Source of the DNA: Pardosa pseudoannulata
Taxonomy: Eukaryota > Arthropoda > Arachnida > Araneae > Lycosidae
DNA length: 64,000 nt
Direction: 5' to 3'
Assembly (NCBI GenBank): GCA_032207245.1
Contig: CM063505.1
Location: 170,535,760 to 170,599,759 of the forward strand
The notes beneath the pieces were generated by a model, which was not told the origin of the DNA, did no database searches, and worked only from the letters and a program-made list of their open reading frames with translations. Of the stretch, positions 1-13,486 are shown piece after piece; position 1 is the stretch's first letter, and every line of letters begins with the position of its first letter. The translations under genes were made by a program, and so were the position numbers.

Positions 1-195
1 AAGTTTTACTTCGTTAACAAGTAAGATCCCCACTGATGCTTAAGCTCGTTGGAAATATTATAAAAACTAATAAATGTATGAAATTATCTTCTCAGAGAGA
101 ATTAATTCATGATTGAACTATATTTTCTCCTAGTTCAAATAACAAGCAAGAAAAAATATAAATAATTTTACTAGTACTAATTAGTTATACTTATA

Positions 196-317
<122 letters not shown>

Positions 318-751
318 AAAATTCTCAGGGTTTTTCAAAACTTAATTCAAGGGCTAAAAATTCCCACGTCCTTTTGCATTCTCCTTTTTAACCCCTAACC
401 TAAATTGACCACTGGGGCTACAGTTTACGCTCTCAGAGAAGGTGCCTGACCAATTATAAACCTACATGACCCTAGCGGATAATTTAGGAACTTTCCAAAT
501 AAAAAGGAGATACACGCTGTCGGAGACAGATTTTTCTAGAGATATTTTCCCACAGATGTTGGCCCAGGTGTTAAGAATCTTGTACAGATAACTCAGGCTA
601 ACTGACCCTTCAGTTCGTCCGGTCCCTATGATGAAGTGGGAACCAGTCCTCCAACGTTATCTTAATAAAGGTATTTAGCTGAAATGGTATCATTTTTATG
701 GCCATGACTGCAACCACCCATCGAGAAGTCCGTCTCATTACACCCCCCCTC

Positions 752-777
752 CACACACACACACACACATATATATA
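752..777. repeat. (CA)n(TA)n microsatellite
   Basis: Short compound dinucleotide repeat following a C-run. Confidence 0.95.
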
Positions 778-1876
778 ATTAAGTATTTATTAGCAACTAA
801 AACCTGGTTAGTTTCTTGCCATTCTGATTTGATGATTTAATCTAAATTGAATGAGAATTGGTAACAAATTGCTCTTTATATAAGACAGTCGTAAAACCCA
901 TTTTCTTCCAGGAAGATCGTGTGTTGAAGTGTATCGCCAACATTTACCACCAGAAATTACAGATCGTGCAAATCATTAAGCTTTACAGTACTTAACCAAG
1001 GAATTCATTCAAAAGATCTAAAATGGACTCTCAAAGAAAAACATAATCAAAATCTCTACAAAATTCTTTGAAAATCGTGCTAGTGAAGAGAAGGAAGAGG
1101 ATTTTAACCTCCTTGATTATGATTTGAGGGAGAACAATAGCTGTCTTAGGGCGTTGACGGTCCTCCACCCCGGAATACGTGTAACTTTCCATCAGATATA
1201 ATATTTATCTCACATCGGTTACTTTTCCTTCTCTCAGGCTAACTTCCTCGTTTTTCCATCATGTTCTGTGATTGCTTTCTGTTTATATTTTTATTGTAAT
1301 GATTACCTTTTAATTATTCACTTGACTGATAGTAGTTATTAGCCACTTATCTTAAAATGAACTGCTGCAAAATCTGATGAACTAAGTAAAATTATTAACT
1401 TCAGTAGTAGCAAAATGTCGTATAACTAAACAATAGGTCATAGTGCTCCAAACTTACCAAGCATCAATAGTCCTCATTTACTCGTTAGTCATTGATGATA
1501 ATCAGAAGAAACTGATGTCCATTCTACACTACGACGGAGTAAATCATTTCAAACCATAACGATTGTGTTCATTGTGTAGAGAAGGGGGTAGTTTGTAGTT
1601 GTTGAAGGAAATGGTCTTTGGGAAAGATGACTTTGGGAAAGTTTTCTCCATACAACAAAGTCCAGCATGCATAACCTCTAATACACTTTGATCCCTAATT
1701 CCCTAACCATTAACAATAATTTTTTCTCTACCTGTTTCTACCGTGTTACTAACTGTGGTATGTTTAAATGGTGGATAACTTGTAAAGATAAAGTAGTATT
1801 TTTGACGGTACTGATTAACGAAATGTTGTCTCTTGTTTGGAAATGCATCGCAATATTTGTTGCAAAAGACATTCGA

Positions 1877-1993
1877 GGTTTGGTTTGGAGTGCTACGGTC
1901 TACTGTTTTGCTCACTAGGGCTAAATAGACCAAGACCTACTGCTTAAAGTCGATTCCGAACGGCTACGAACATCCATACCAGCAGCGCAAAAC
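1877..1993 (-). mobile_element. SINE family 1, 5'-truncated
   Basis: The body matches the full-length copies (pieces such as CTACTGCTTAAAGTCGATTC). 8-bp direct repeat ACATTCGA at 1869-1876 and 1994-2001. The tRNA-like head is missing. Confidence 0.8.
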
Positions 1994-2471
1994 ACATTCG
2001 AAGTCGATAAAAGAAATAAACATAAAGATATCAAATTCTACAGATGGCTTTTTCCCTAGCCCAGAAATTGGATTCCACAATAAATGTGGAAATAGACCTT
2101 CGTTCTTACAAAAAAAAAAATTTCAAAAGAATAGAAAATTTACAAAAAAAAAAAAAAAAATCCTGAAGAATGTACTGAAAAGTTTGTTTAATACTAAAAA
2201 TAATTGAACGCAATTTCGACAATTATTTCTGGATGTTTTTGTCAATAGTGTAACGCTACGATTTAAAACTGCTGCTGACAAATATGGCACCAAATACTGA
2301 AAGTTATTATTATCACACCAAACTTAGTCTTCTCACTACTAATGCATTAGTTTTTTAATAAAAAATAATTGCTGATCACACTTTTAGCAACGAACGTATT
2401 GTTTATAACTTTTATTATATTAATTTTAAAAATCTGCCAATGTATAATGTAGTACACTTGACCTAATAGAC

Positions 2472-2991
2472 CAGGGGTGACCAAGCTCCTTGATAGTCCA
2501 AGCCATTTTTCAAAATTTGAAATTTTTCTCCAGAAGCAATTAAATACGCATTTAAAAGTATGCAAAAAAGGTATTAAAATTTTTTTTACAGAAATTATAT
2601 TTATTGAATTTCATTTGGAAGTTTTTCGTCCTTTAATTTTTTAAGGAAATTTTTGAATTGTCGGTGATTTTTTTGCTTTGGTCCTAATGTAATTTACAAT
2701 ATGTTACACTGTTTTTATAACATCAGAATATTTTATATATTTTGTAAAGAGATGTTCTCAGTGAATTATGCAGTAAATCGGTTTGAATTGTGGAGTTTGA
2801 GAATCATATCTTAAAAGTCCAATAAGACCGATTTCTTACCCAGCACTGCCGAAGCTCCATCAGTTGTAATAATTATTTTAAAATATAACAACACAAAACT
2901 GAAAAGGAAACTTGGGTACATTTATCGAGAGCCACAAATAATCCTTCAAAGAGCAGCATGTGGCTCGCGAGCCGCAGATTGGCCACTCCTG
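2472..2991. mobile_element. hAT-type non-autonomous element
   Basis: Left end CAGGGGTGACCAAGCTC and right end (reverse complement) CAGGAGTGGCCAATCTGC are imperfect terminal inverted repeats of the kind seen in hAT elements. Flanks TAATAGAC (2464-2471) and TATTAGAT (2992-2999) look like a decayed 8-bp TSD. The AT-rich interior has no transposase. Confidence 0.75.
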
Positions 2992-5152
2992 TATTAGATT
3001 ATAATCGAACTGTAGTTGAAAATGTCGAACATGAGCCTAGAGAAACGCTCTTCTTACCTCTTCGCTTCATTACAAGAATCCGAGTTAGTGCCCCTTTGAT
3101 CTTAAAAAGGGCAGTGGACCAAAGAAGACTGGGTAACTCTGATATATCTAAACGCATTGTCTTGGGAATATTTAGTGAAAATCTTTAAATTTTTTACAGT
3201 ATATTATCTTCTACGCTTCGAGTTCATTGCTCTGCGAATCTGCTCTACTATTAATATTATATCGAACGATTTTACGGCTTGCATACACATATATACTATA
3301 AAGTTCTCATTATGCAGCTTTTTCAGATCTTCCCTCAAGTATGCATTTCTTGTACAACGCCGAGCTATCCATCATTTTTCTCCATTGGCGTCCTTGATTC
3401 GGGTACTGCGTGCCTTCCCGATCTGGTGCAATATTGGCTGTCAAAAAACGGTGAATTGACGTCAGGACGGCACATTAACACGTGGGAAGGTGGAAGTTTC
3501 GTTTTCGCATGGCTGCCCAAGCAGTCGAAGATGAGGCGTTCGAAAGGTAGGCGTTCCTGAGGTTACAGACAAATAACATCGAAGAAAAAGAAACCGACAA
3601 GGCCGTTCGACAAGGGGTTGCGTGGAAAGTTGTAAAAGAGAAAATTGCTCTCTCTTTCTCTCCTTCTAACAACGTAAATAGGGTCGAAAAATACCCATAA
3701 AACTGGAGGAGCGGCGAAGAATGCCAGTTTTTGCAACGTTATTTTATCTGCCTCAGCTGCATAGAGTATAGTGACCAGCACTTTCGGAAGATAGTCCGGG
3801 AAGATTAACATCTGTCTAGGTATATGCATAAGAGACGTCCTTGGGATGCAACTTTTATTTATTTGCTTCTTCCTTAAACAGAAATTCTTCAGGGTTGTTA
3901 CTCGATGCTGAAAGGAGATTATTTATAATGGTCACCTTCCGTATTGCTGGGAGTCTCAAGAATGCGTCACTCGCATACCTTGCAGTGTATTTAATGAAAC
4001 CTAATTGTAGTGTAAAGGATTTGAATAAGGAATTTATCCTGCTTTTGCAGAAACGATTTTTATCTCTAGGGAAAATAGTCATTGACGCAAACAAGTTTTA
4101 ATTTTTATAGAATTCATTCAATTCATAATTTTTTTTCTTTTTTTATCAGTAAATTTCTTTAAAGGGCATACTTTTAAAATCGAGACATTAATTCTATTAA
4201 ACAATCATTGATACCCCAGACTAAAGTCTTATCAGATAATTTCTCTGGGGAGGTAGTCCGATAACGAATATAAATTAAATATAATAAAATTGTATTTTAA
4301 ATGAGTTCAGAATGATTTTATTAACATATTATTTTATTTTAGAGTTAAAAGGGATCTTGAGAAGATTGTACTTTTTTATTTACGCATATTTTATGATGTT
4401 TTATCCTCAAATGTTTGATCCTACAGAGCATAGATTCCCAATATATTTCACCAAATGCTTCCCTTTCAGATTAAAAAGTACATAGACTTTTGTTCTTTAA
4501 TTCATGCTATGTTCTAACGTATAACTTTTAGCCCCATTTTTCACTTTTTCAAAAAGTGCGTCAATGATGTCCCTCTATTCAATCTTTATGCTGCTCGGTA
4601 GAAATCTTCGAACATTCCGTCCAAGCATCCTTGTCTATCTAAAAATTGTTTTTGCAGTATAACTATCCTTAAAGTCATTTTAATACGACGAAAAAGAGAA
4701 AACAGTACAAATTTAATGTTCACTTCTCTTTAATATATGAATGACATGTTTGGAATTTTTAATAACATAAAGGAAATTTTCATTCCCTTTATGTTTAAAG
4801 CAAGTTTAGTTAATATTACCCTGAAATTATTTGATCTTTATTAGTACTGCAGCAGCCTTGGTCTATGTTCGAAGCATCCCAGGGGCCTCTGTCCCCAGTT
4901 TGAAAATAGTGACTATAGGTTGACTACTATTAAAATTAATTGATTTTTAGAACTTATATATTTAAAATTATTACACAGATAAATGTGAATGAGATATAAA
5001 AATAATCCCAAACTCACCAAGTTGTCTGCACATTCTAAAAATGTTGTCTGTGCTCTTCTTGATTCACACGATACACGTCTAGGCGGTAGATGAACCAATT
5101 TCACGCATTGTGTAGCCTCATTCAATGGTCATCACTGCAGTGTTGATCCGTT
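2992..5152. other. Intergenic, no recognisable gene
   Basis: Includes short overlapping frames at 3157-3560 and 3841-4101 with antisense counterparts and no motif. The 3400-3600 stretch is less AT-rich than its surroundings and could be an old exon or repeat piece, unassigned. Confidence 0.5.
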
Positions 5153-5330
5153 ACCTAAGCTCTTTCAATGTTTTTTGGTACTCAGGTACATAATCAAGGC
5201 CTTTTATATAACCCCAAAGGAAGAAGTCACAACACGTTTGGTGAACTGGGGACCAAGGAAGCAAAGTGATGTCATCCTAACTAACACACCCAAATTAGCA
5301 TTGCGGAAGTTCATCATTCAAGTCATCAAG
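5153..5330 (-). pseudogene. Mariner-like transposase C-terminal fragment
   Basis: Minus-strand translation gives LPWSPVHQTCCDFFLWGYIK, then GLDYVPEYQKTLKELR and a stop. This matches the (P)RSPDLTPxDFFLWGYLK segment of mariner/Mos1-like DDE(D) transposases with substitutions. The upstream part (LNDELPQC) is recognisable but interrupted. No terminal repeats located. Confidence 0.7.
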
Positions 5331-5491
5331 CCGAACATAAAACAGGACCAATAGTGCACGAAAAGAACATTTGTAGAGAGTGCAAAAAACTTGGTGAGCT
5401 TGTGGTTATTTTAAATTATCATTCATATTTGCACGTGAAATACTTTTTGATATATATCGTGTATAAAATGAATGGATCTTTTATGCTAGCA

Positions 5492-5922
<431 letters not shown>

Positions 5923-6008
<86 letters not shown>
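5923..6008. repeat. (CA)n(TA)n compound microsatellite
   Basis: About 50 bp CA then 37 bp TA, forming the second arm of a large inverted repeat with 5495-5608. Confidence 0.98.
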
Positions 6009-6011
<3 letters not shown>

Positions 6012-6446
6012 AAGACATGAACAGATATACAATATTGGTGCATTGCATAAAGTTTTATTAACAAATATATACTAATAAAATATCAACTTATAATTAGGGA
6101 GAGGTCTGGGCTTGGTGTTGTATCTGTAATTTTTTTTTATTTGGAGCATATTTTTATGAGTTATCTTAAATCACCACTTATTGACATTCATTTTCATTAT
6201 TGACTAAAGCATTCAGAAAAATTTGATGAAATTATTATCAAACTATTCGATGAATTCAAGCAAAGTCCTGGTAGGCAACAGTTGGTCATGAAGGCCTCCT
6301 CAATTTCGCTTTGGTCCAAAAATTTCCCTTAGGTATGGTATTCAAATCACCAAACCAATCAGGTAAATTAAAGTTTTATATCCTGGTCAGTACTTTGGAT
6401 AATTAATCAGAAATTTATTACCAGTGGCTGGTTACCATACAAGAAA

Positions 6447-6735
6447 TTCTAAACTAAACTATTCTCCCCTACATTCCACATAGGGGGCCGTAGCCTACCG
6501 TGCCAATCTTCGTTTTCGAGACCAAGGGCATTTGGGTGCGAAACATATGTTCCGGTTAGATGGCCAACCTTACGCGGAACCCCCAGTGTTTAGTTCCCAA
6601 GCATGCTTCTTCTTTAATTGTCTACCCACTGAAGAGATGAACAGCTGAGTCAACTTTGCCTAGCCCGAGGATCGAACCTTGGGCCTGTGCCTTAAAGAAC
6701 ATGAAGCGCTATCCCCAATGCTACTGAGCCTCAGA
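6447..6735 (-). mobile_element. SINE family 2, near full-length
   Basis: Inverted relative of 14121-14385: TAAACTAAACTATTCTCCCC, CAGTGTTTAGTTCCCAAGCA and CTACCCACTGAAGAGATGAA. A tRNA-like end, GGATCGAACCTTGGG, carries the B box in reverse. Confidence 0.78.
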
Positions 6736-6759
6736 CAATAATTTCGCGTGAAAATTTTT

Positions 6760-6975
6760 TGGTTAGTTTCCCAAACGCTATTTCGCGAGGTAACAGGGCA
6801 AGTATGATTGAGGGGGTCTTCTGCTTGGTCCCGGCTTAGAATTACGAAGACCCAATTTGTATGTTTGTGGAGTAATGTGGGCCACCTATATGGTGCTCCC
6901 TCAATAATAATAATAAAAAAAAAATTTAATGCGGAGTTCTACGGGCGAATGCTTAACAGACAAGTGCTTCCGTGT
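6760..6975 (+). mobile_element. SINE family 3, 3' part
   Basis: Contains TAGAATTACGAAGACCC, ACCTATATGGTGCTCCCTCA and AATGCTTAACAGACAAGTGC, matching the 3' half of family 3. It lies directly after a family 2 copy. Confidence 0.6.
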
Positions 6976-7950
6976 TAAAAAAATACTTTACTTAAACAGA
7001 AAAAAAACATTTTAAATAAGTTTGTGAAGTACCATATTTTGTGTGTAATCCGAATTTAGTAACTTTCGAAACAAGATCGTTTATAAATAACTCGTTACGT
7101 TATTTAACATTACTTATCCTTTGAAGAAAAAAAATCTTTAAATGCATATCCTAATTTTATCTTTTGATTTCATGGTCAAGAAATTATCCTATAAAATATA
7201 ACATAAAATAAATCTTACAACATGATAGCCAATTACAATCCTAATTGTCACACCGATGTCATTTTCAAACGGTTTATTTTTGCGTGCTGTAACTTCTGGG
7301 CAGAACTTGTAGGATTTAACTTTCCATTTCTTGAAATATCATGACGAATGCCTTGGAGGTCAAAACCAGCAGAAGTACTTGCTTACAGCATTGAAGATTA
7401 GTGTAGAGCTCAGAGTACATTTTATAAAAAGGCCATTTGTCGCTAAAAATCTCTTTTGCGTGAGGCTTTGAGCAGCCATGCTTATCAAATGGTGCCCAGT
7501 CTATGATTTTCTGCTTATGCTACAAAACACGCATTTTAAGCACTCAAGTCATTTGATTTCAATTTGATTTCGAAATTATTATGGAGATACAAAAATAATG
7601 GCAAAAAGCATAGAGTATGATAGTTCCTTGTAAGTAAAGATGGATAAGTCTGCTTAGTGCCAGACAAACAAGGCAACTGCCCACTCATTAACTCCATAAA
7701 AGTTAACTTATTTAACCTTCAATTTGGTAGCGTGTTCTTAAATTGCTCATACCGGGAGAACACTCGTGCATGACTAATATCGTAACTGGAAAGTTGCGGA
7801 GAAACTTTTTTTCTTTTCGAGAAATAGGCAATTTTTTCTGCGATTTCTTGAATATGGTTCATCAAAAGAAATATGAAACTAAACTTATTACTCTCTTCAG
7901 AAACTGTAACTACTGTCTGCTGTATTAGATCATAGATATTATAAATGTAT
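6976..7950. other. Intergenic, nothing recognised
   Basis: AT-rich, no conserved frame or terminal repeat found. Confidence 0.55.
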
Positions 7951-7958
7951 CTCTAACG

Positions 7959-9917
7959 CAGTGATTCTCAACTACCGTACCGCGGCACTTTTGTGTGCCG
8001 ACAAATTTTAGAAATGTATTGTTTGGATTTTTATTTTCATAAAATTGTTAATGATTTTTTATAACATTCTATTATAGAACTATTTATTATTTCCCACATT
8101 TAGATAGAAAAAAATTCAGTTGAGTTCGTAATCCAATTGTGATAACGAATACTTCTTTGAACAAATACTTATTTGAACGAAAAAGTACTTTGAGTGAAAA
8201 GGGAAGAACTAATTTCGCTCTCTAATAATCGAGATTTAATTTTAAAATATTTGGAAGAATCAATTAATTCATTTTAGATTAACATTAAATGCAATTATCC
8301 CATGATAACCAAAAAAGCTTTAAAATTATTATTCAAATTTTATGAGTGGCGTGCTGTCCATATATGCAGGGTGTGCACTGCACACCCTGGCAAAATTATG
8401 AAGGACAGTAATTTTCTGCACCTATGTCTACTTATCTTTATATGGTATATAATAAATATTATTTATAATATATTCAAATATTATGTTGATTTGCTTGCTT
8501 GTATTCCCGCAGGGCATGCGGTACTAGGTGCTGCAACACGTAGCGCGCAAACGAACATAAGAAGTTCTGCTGTGTACGCACTGCGCACTAAATTGAAAAT
8601 CATAGCATACTATGGCACTGAGGCAAGTGCAGCTATTTTTCCTGCACTTGGCATTCAGAATCATCCGAAGGTACGGTTTATTAAGCGTTGTATTAGAGCG
8701 GGGACTTACATGCTGAAGCGATTTTGGTTTTTTAACTGATTAACTGGCCATACGATTTTTCAGACGGTTAATGTTTAAATTTATATATTGCAAGATTTTG
8801 TTTTCATGGAAATATAATAGAAGTATTTCATCAATATAAAGTGAAATGTTTTAGTGTGGTAAATTAATTTCGGTGATGTATTATATTTATTGAAATAATT
8901 AGCTGAAAAACAATGTTGTTTTGTTTTAAAGAAGCGAATTTTAACAGAACAGTCCAAATTTTACCATTCATTGTGTCTTACAGACAGTATATAAGTTATA
9001 TTATGTAACACCATATCCCTGGTTTTGTTTTTAAAAATTGTCAAGATGTTTTTCGCAGAATAAATGATTTTCAAATGTTAAAAACAATTAATAAATATAA
9101 TTTAATTCACTGACCGAACACGAAACAGTTCGCTCTATTGTGCCAGCGTGCAGTGAAATCCTCTGCACGTGGAATAGACGTTGGGTTTGTCGGCATCAGT
9201 GAGCATCCGGATGTGTCACCGCAGCGGCGGGTGCCATGTGGTGCTACGTATGTTGAACATATGAGTTTTTCGTAGAAGTGTTGCTTTTTTAATGCCGATA
9301 TGATACCATACAACAAAAGACATGATTTTCGCTTCAGTGCTAGTAGAATTCTTTTAAATTTAGTTTTTTTATAGTTATAACTCGACTATTCGTAGGTAAA
9401 TATTTTATTTATTGTAATCTTTAAATTTATATTCATAATAAATAACCCGTTTCAGAATGGAGAACTCAGATGTCTCAATAATTAAAGATTTATTGGAAAA
9501 TCCATGTTCTATGCACACCCTCCATAAAAACCTACCGCACGCCACTGAATTTTATATATCTTATTTGTATGAACTCAGGTTTTCAGTATTAACTAACATT
9601 TAAAAAAAAAAAAAAAAAAGATTGACACTGTTAAATGTAGAACACGATATGAAAGTAGCATTGTCATTTTTACAACCAAATATAAATGAAATTATCAAAA
9701 TCTTTCAAGCTCAAATTCCTCATTAAAATTATTACTTGTATAACTTAAAATTATCCCTTAATAAACGTACTGTTGTTATTTTAGAACATATTATTTTATC
9801 TTACATTCAAAATTATTATCATAAACTATTTTGCACAGTGTATTATAGGTAGATAAACAACTTTTAAACTTATCTTTTTCTTTGTAACTTTTCAAATCTT
9901 TAGGTTGAGAATTACTG
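7959..9917. mobile_element. hAT-type element (outer), interrupted by a second hAT element
   Basis: Left end CAGTGATTCTCAACTACCG; right end (reverse complement) CAGTAATTCTCAACCTAAAG. Flanks CTCTAACG (7951-7958) and CTCTAAAC (9918-9925) are an imperfect 8-bp TSD. Subtracting the insert at 8344-9547 leaves about 755 bp with no transposase motif recognised. Confidence 0.75.
8344..9547. mobile_element. hAT-type element (inner, younger)
   Basis: 1,204 bp. Terminal inverted repeats: GAGTGGCGTGCTGTCC on the left and CAGTGGCGTGCGGTAGG as the reverse complement of the right; both continue into GGGTGTGCA. A perfect 8-bp TSD AATTTTAT (8336-8343 and 9548-9555) marks insertion into the element 7959-9917. 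A 145-codon frame overlaps its left end (8302-8739) but has no motif I recognise. Confidence 0.85.
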
Positions 9918-9969
9918 CTCTAAACACATTATTTTTATGAAAACTATTTTTCCATCTGCTACCAGACAA

Positions 9970-10190
9970 GAAAGTCTAAACTAAACTCTTCGGCTCTGCA
10001 GCCCACATTGGGGGGTCACGGCCTGTAGTGCCAATCTCCGGTTTCGAGAACAAAGGCCCCTGGGTGCAAAGAATATATCCTGGTTAGTGGTCAACCATAC
10101 TCGGAATTCCCAGAGTATAGTTCCCCAGCATGCTTGATTTTCAATTTGTCTACCCACTGAAGGGATGAACTGCTGAGTCAACTTTGCTGT
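9970..10190 (-). mobile_element. SINE family 2, head-truncated
   Basis: Shares the body with 6447-6735 (CTAAACTAAACTCTTCGG, CTACCCACTGAAGGGATGAA) but stops at GAGTCAACTTTGC before the tRNA-like region. Confidence 0.75.
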
Positions 10191-10593
10191 AAAAGTTAAA
10201 ATATTAGTTTGTCCAAAATTCGGAAAATAATCATGTTACAGATTATAAATTCCTTTTATATTATATATTTCATTTATGATATTGTTTTTGAGTTTTATCA
10301 AACGAAATTTGAAAAAAAAATAAATAAATAAACGAGAAGAAAAACAGATCAATGCGCAAAAGATTCTAAGCTATCTAAAAATATTCTTCTTATATGAACA
10401 TAATTATTTTGAAATCTGTAGGGGTTTGATTTCATAAACTAGATGTTATTAAAATTAGAGCCTGTTTTGTGGGGTGGTGAGTGATTGGCCACCACTTCAG
10501 GACCTCATGGTAGAATTCTAGCTTGGCGAACCAGTTAGCGATTACTGTGGCGTTGTTTTTGGAAGATCACCGGAAATTACGTAGAATTACAAC

Positions 10594-10716
10594 ATGAAGT
10601 TTGTACTATTTATTACCATAATTTTAAAATATATTATTCAGTCATTCAGTTTCCGGACAATGTTCATTTGCTACAGGTGGTGCTTTGGTAACCAGACTGG
10701 AAAGAAAATATGGTAA
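10594..10716 (+). CDS. Small open frame with hydrophobic N-terminus (hypothetical)
   Basis: 40 codons from ATG in an ACAACATGAA context: MKFVLFITIILKYIIQSF, then a cysteine-containing piece (FICYRWCFGNQTGKK) and TAA. The start resembles a signal peptide. No downstream exon or homolog is recognised, so it may be chance. Potential donors exist (ACAG|GTGG, TATG|GTAA). Confidence 0.12.
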   Translation: MKFVLFITIILKYIIQSFSFRTMFICYRWCFGNQTGKKIW

Positions 10717-11031
10717 ACACTTATATCGCTGTATGTTGTATATCGGAGATTTTTGACCCTGCTTTGGTTGCTTGTGTCTGGCCTAGTTGATACTTATCTG
10801 TTCTGATAATGACTAGTTTTCTGTTAATAATAACCAAAAGTCTATATTATTTCATCCTACTCCTTAAATACATTTATTAGTTAATAACTAATTTAACCCT
10901 TTGGCTGTCCCATAGAGAGAATAATTATAGGATGTACATTATATATAAAGATTTAAAATTCATTCTTGTAATTAAAACACATAGCTAAATTCAAGAAGCT
11001 ACACCATATTATTTTTTTTTCTTAAAATATA

Positions 11032-11659
11032 CATTCAAGACCCAAAACATTATAACCACCCCTACATTTTGCAATGAACTCATCTGGATGACGTGGAAGG
11101 CACGTGATCAGGTGGAAATGGTATTTAACTGCTGCTGGAGGTCATACACAGGCCGGTGTTGGCGGTATTATGCTTTGGGGGACGTTCATTGGGCGTCTCT
11201 GGGACCCGCGTTTGTGGTAGAGCAGACCATGAATGCTACAGGGTATCTGAACATCACTGAGGACCAGTTGCATCCTTATATGGCCTCTGTTTTTCCAGCT
11301 GGAAATGGAATGTTCCAACAAGACAACCCCCCATGTCACAAGGCTGAAATTGTGCTGGAGTGGTTTCCGGAACATGATGCTGAATTCCAGGTAATGTCCT
11401 GGCCGCCTAACTCTCCGGATCTCAATCCGATAGAACACATTTGGGATGTCATGTGACGGCAGCTCAGAGTTCAAAGACCACCAATTCGCAATATCTCGGA
11501 TTTGCGTAATCGTTGCTTAAACATCTGGTACAATCTGTCTCCGGCCATCTACCAAGGATTTGTGGCATCCATGCCATGGTGGGTTGAAGCTGTGTTTCAC
11601 GCCAAAGGTGGGCCAACTCGTTATTGACAGGTTATTTTAAATGTTTTGGCTCTTGAGTG
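11032..11659 (+). mobile_element. Tc1-like transposon with internal deletion
   Basis: Terminal repeats CATTCAAGACCCAAAACAT and (reverse complement) CACTCAAGAGCCAAAACAT; TA precedes the left end. Only the C-terminal part of the transposase remains (11088-11456 and beyond), so the 5' half was lost. 628 bp. Confidence 0.9.
11088..11630 (+). pseudogene. Tc1-like transposase C-terminal half
   Basis: Frame 11088-11456 encodes GYLNITEDQLHPYMASVFPA, GMFQQDNPPCHKA (second catalytic Asp region) and PNSPDLNPIEHIWDVM (catalytic Glu region of DDE Tc1). An in-frame TGA follows, after which the frame continues QLRVQRPPIRNISDLRNR and ends HAKGGPTRY before TGA. Missing the HTH and the first Asp. Confidence 0.88.
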
Positions 11660-13297
11660 CAGTTCCTTGTGTATCACATAGGATATACAAGCGTATAAAG
11701 CATTAGATGTGTAAATACTATGTGAGTTACAGGAGAAGCAAAGGATAAAAATCTGTAATGCGTTTCTTAAACTCTTTATAGCATGTTTTGTAGCCATGTT
11801 CAGTCAGCAGTTAAAGAGCAGACAAGATGAAGAAGTATAAAGATTTTCAGAAAAGGATACCATGCTGTGCTGACAATTGCCAAAATTTGGCATTGATACT
11901 AAGGTGGAATTTAGCTAAACTACTTATCGGGCATGAACTTCCCAATGGACGTCATGCTCCTTAACTGTTTTTGTAGGTAAATCTTTGACTCACCTTTGGA
12001 AATATTTGGCAAATCTTCGGCTAATATATTTTAAAATGAATCTTTTAAAACACACTTCCCAACAAAGAATGGACACTCTCTACAAATTGAATAAAAATAA
12101 CGTGTTTTTAGTATCTGTACATATTTTTCAGACTTCCACGAAGAACTTTCCGTTAATCTTCTGTAATCTTCTGTTATGAAATAGAGAATTGTTTTGCCCA
12201 TGTGGTAAATTGCGACAGTAAAATTCATCTACTGCCATCGATGATGAATCGACAACACGAATATCCGTCATAATTTCATAGCACTTGACAGGATAGTAGG
12301 AAGAGGTTTTAATATTGACAATGAGAGTCTTCCAGTGATATTAAAGAATGTTTATCCAAAATTTGGTGACTCTAAGACAAAGAATGGGGCTTTGTATAAA
12401 CAACAATACGGAAACTTACTTTTATACATACAAATACGCAAAATAAAAATATATTTACATTTTGAGTAGGGCTTCAAAAATAATTCTTTGCAGGTCGTAT
12501 GTTGCTCTTCCCTACTTTATGGCATATCATGTCCTGGTAATTTCTGTTTTAAAGACTTTGAAATTTATGATCAAATCAAATTAGCTTCTGAAACTGAGAT
12601 CCTAAAAATATTTTAGCAGCCAAAGATTTAAAGCATCGATAAACACATACTTTAACAATTCTTGCGCTATTATTCTGTGAATTCACGAGCGTAATGGAGT
12701 CTTACGACTATAACATAAGCGCTGAATAAATCCCACTAAGTTGGTGTGAGAATCTCGTCAAAATTAATAAAACGCTTTCAATCAGCAAAGTCACTACTGC
12801 CCTCTTAGCAGACATTTCACGCTTTCATAATGAAATAACCATAACAACGAAGTGAAAACCAAATTAGAGAGTAATTTCGGATTCAGATATTATCTTGAAG
12901 TACTTCCACGCTTGATGCGTGCGATATTATGTACGGTTACTGGTGCAAGGACTTAAAAACGTTGTTTTCTCTTGCGATTGAATAAGATGAATGACTGTAT
13001 CGCAGGTCAGGCATAGAATACTCCCGGATCATAAAAATGGAGCTTTTGAAAGCGAGTACCTCAGGAAATACAACTTTTACTTTTTTTCTCCTCATGTTTT
13101 GTAGTTATCTACTGTATATACAGTCAGTCACAGTAAAAGTCGTACATTATGCTTATTCTGCTTAATTTGAGATTTTAAAAGTAAAAAACATGTTATGAGA
13201 CATAGATGATACCCAATAACGAACTAATCTGAGAATATCGTGTTTTTTAGTTTCCTAAACTTAAGAATTTTGTACAGTGAATGTTATTGAGTGTATG
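11660..13297. other. Intergenic, nothing recognised
   Basis: Except for a Tc1-like end at 13121, no feature is supported. Two opposed 64-65-codon frames (11985-12228) overlap and look like chance. Confidence 0.55.
13121..13146. mobile_element. Possible solo Tc1-type terminal repeat
   Basis: CAGTCAGTCACAGTAAAAGT follows TA and resembles a Tc1-family end. No partner end or transposase was found nearby. Confidence 0.35.
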
Positions 13298-13305
13298 AGC
13301 TAAAG

Positions 13306-13486
13306 AGGTTTGGTTTGATTTGGAGCCCTACGGACTACTTTTTTGCAACATGAGGGCTGATTAGACCGGGACCTACTGCATAAAGCCGATTTCAAACGAC
13401 TACGAACATCTATGCCACGGTACGACTCGAACCCCTAAACTCCGGTACCGATGATCAGCTCCCTAACTATTCAACCATCGTTCATA
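13306..13486 (-). mobile_element. SINE family 1, full-length, diverged
   Basis: Same body as the copy at 13863-14043, inverted. The 8-bp direct repeat AGCTAAAG lies at 13298-13305 and 13487-13494. The B box is mutated (GTACGACTCGAACCCC on the + strand), so this is an older insertion. Confidence 0.82.

Noticed and set aside
8302..8739. 145-codon frame as a host gene
   Set aside because: It spans the border of a hAT element with a TSD and has no recognised motif.
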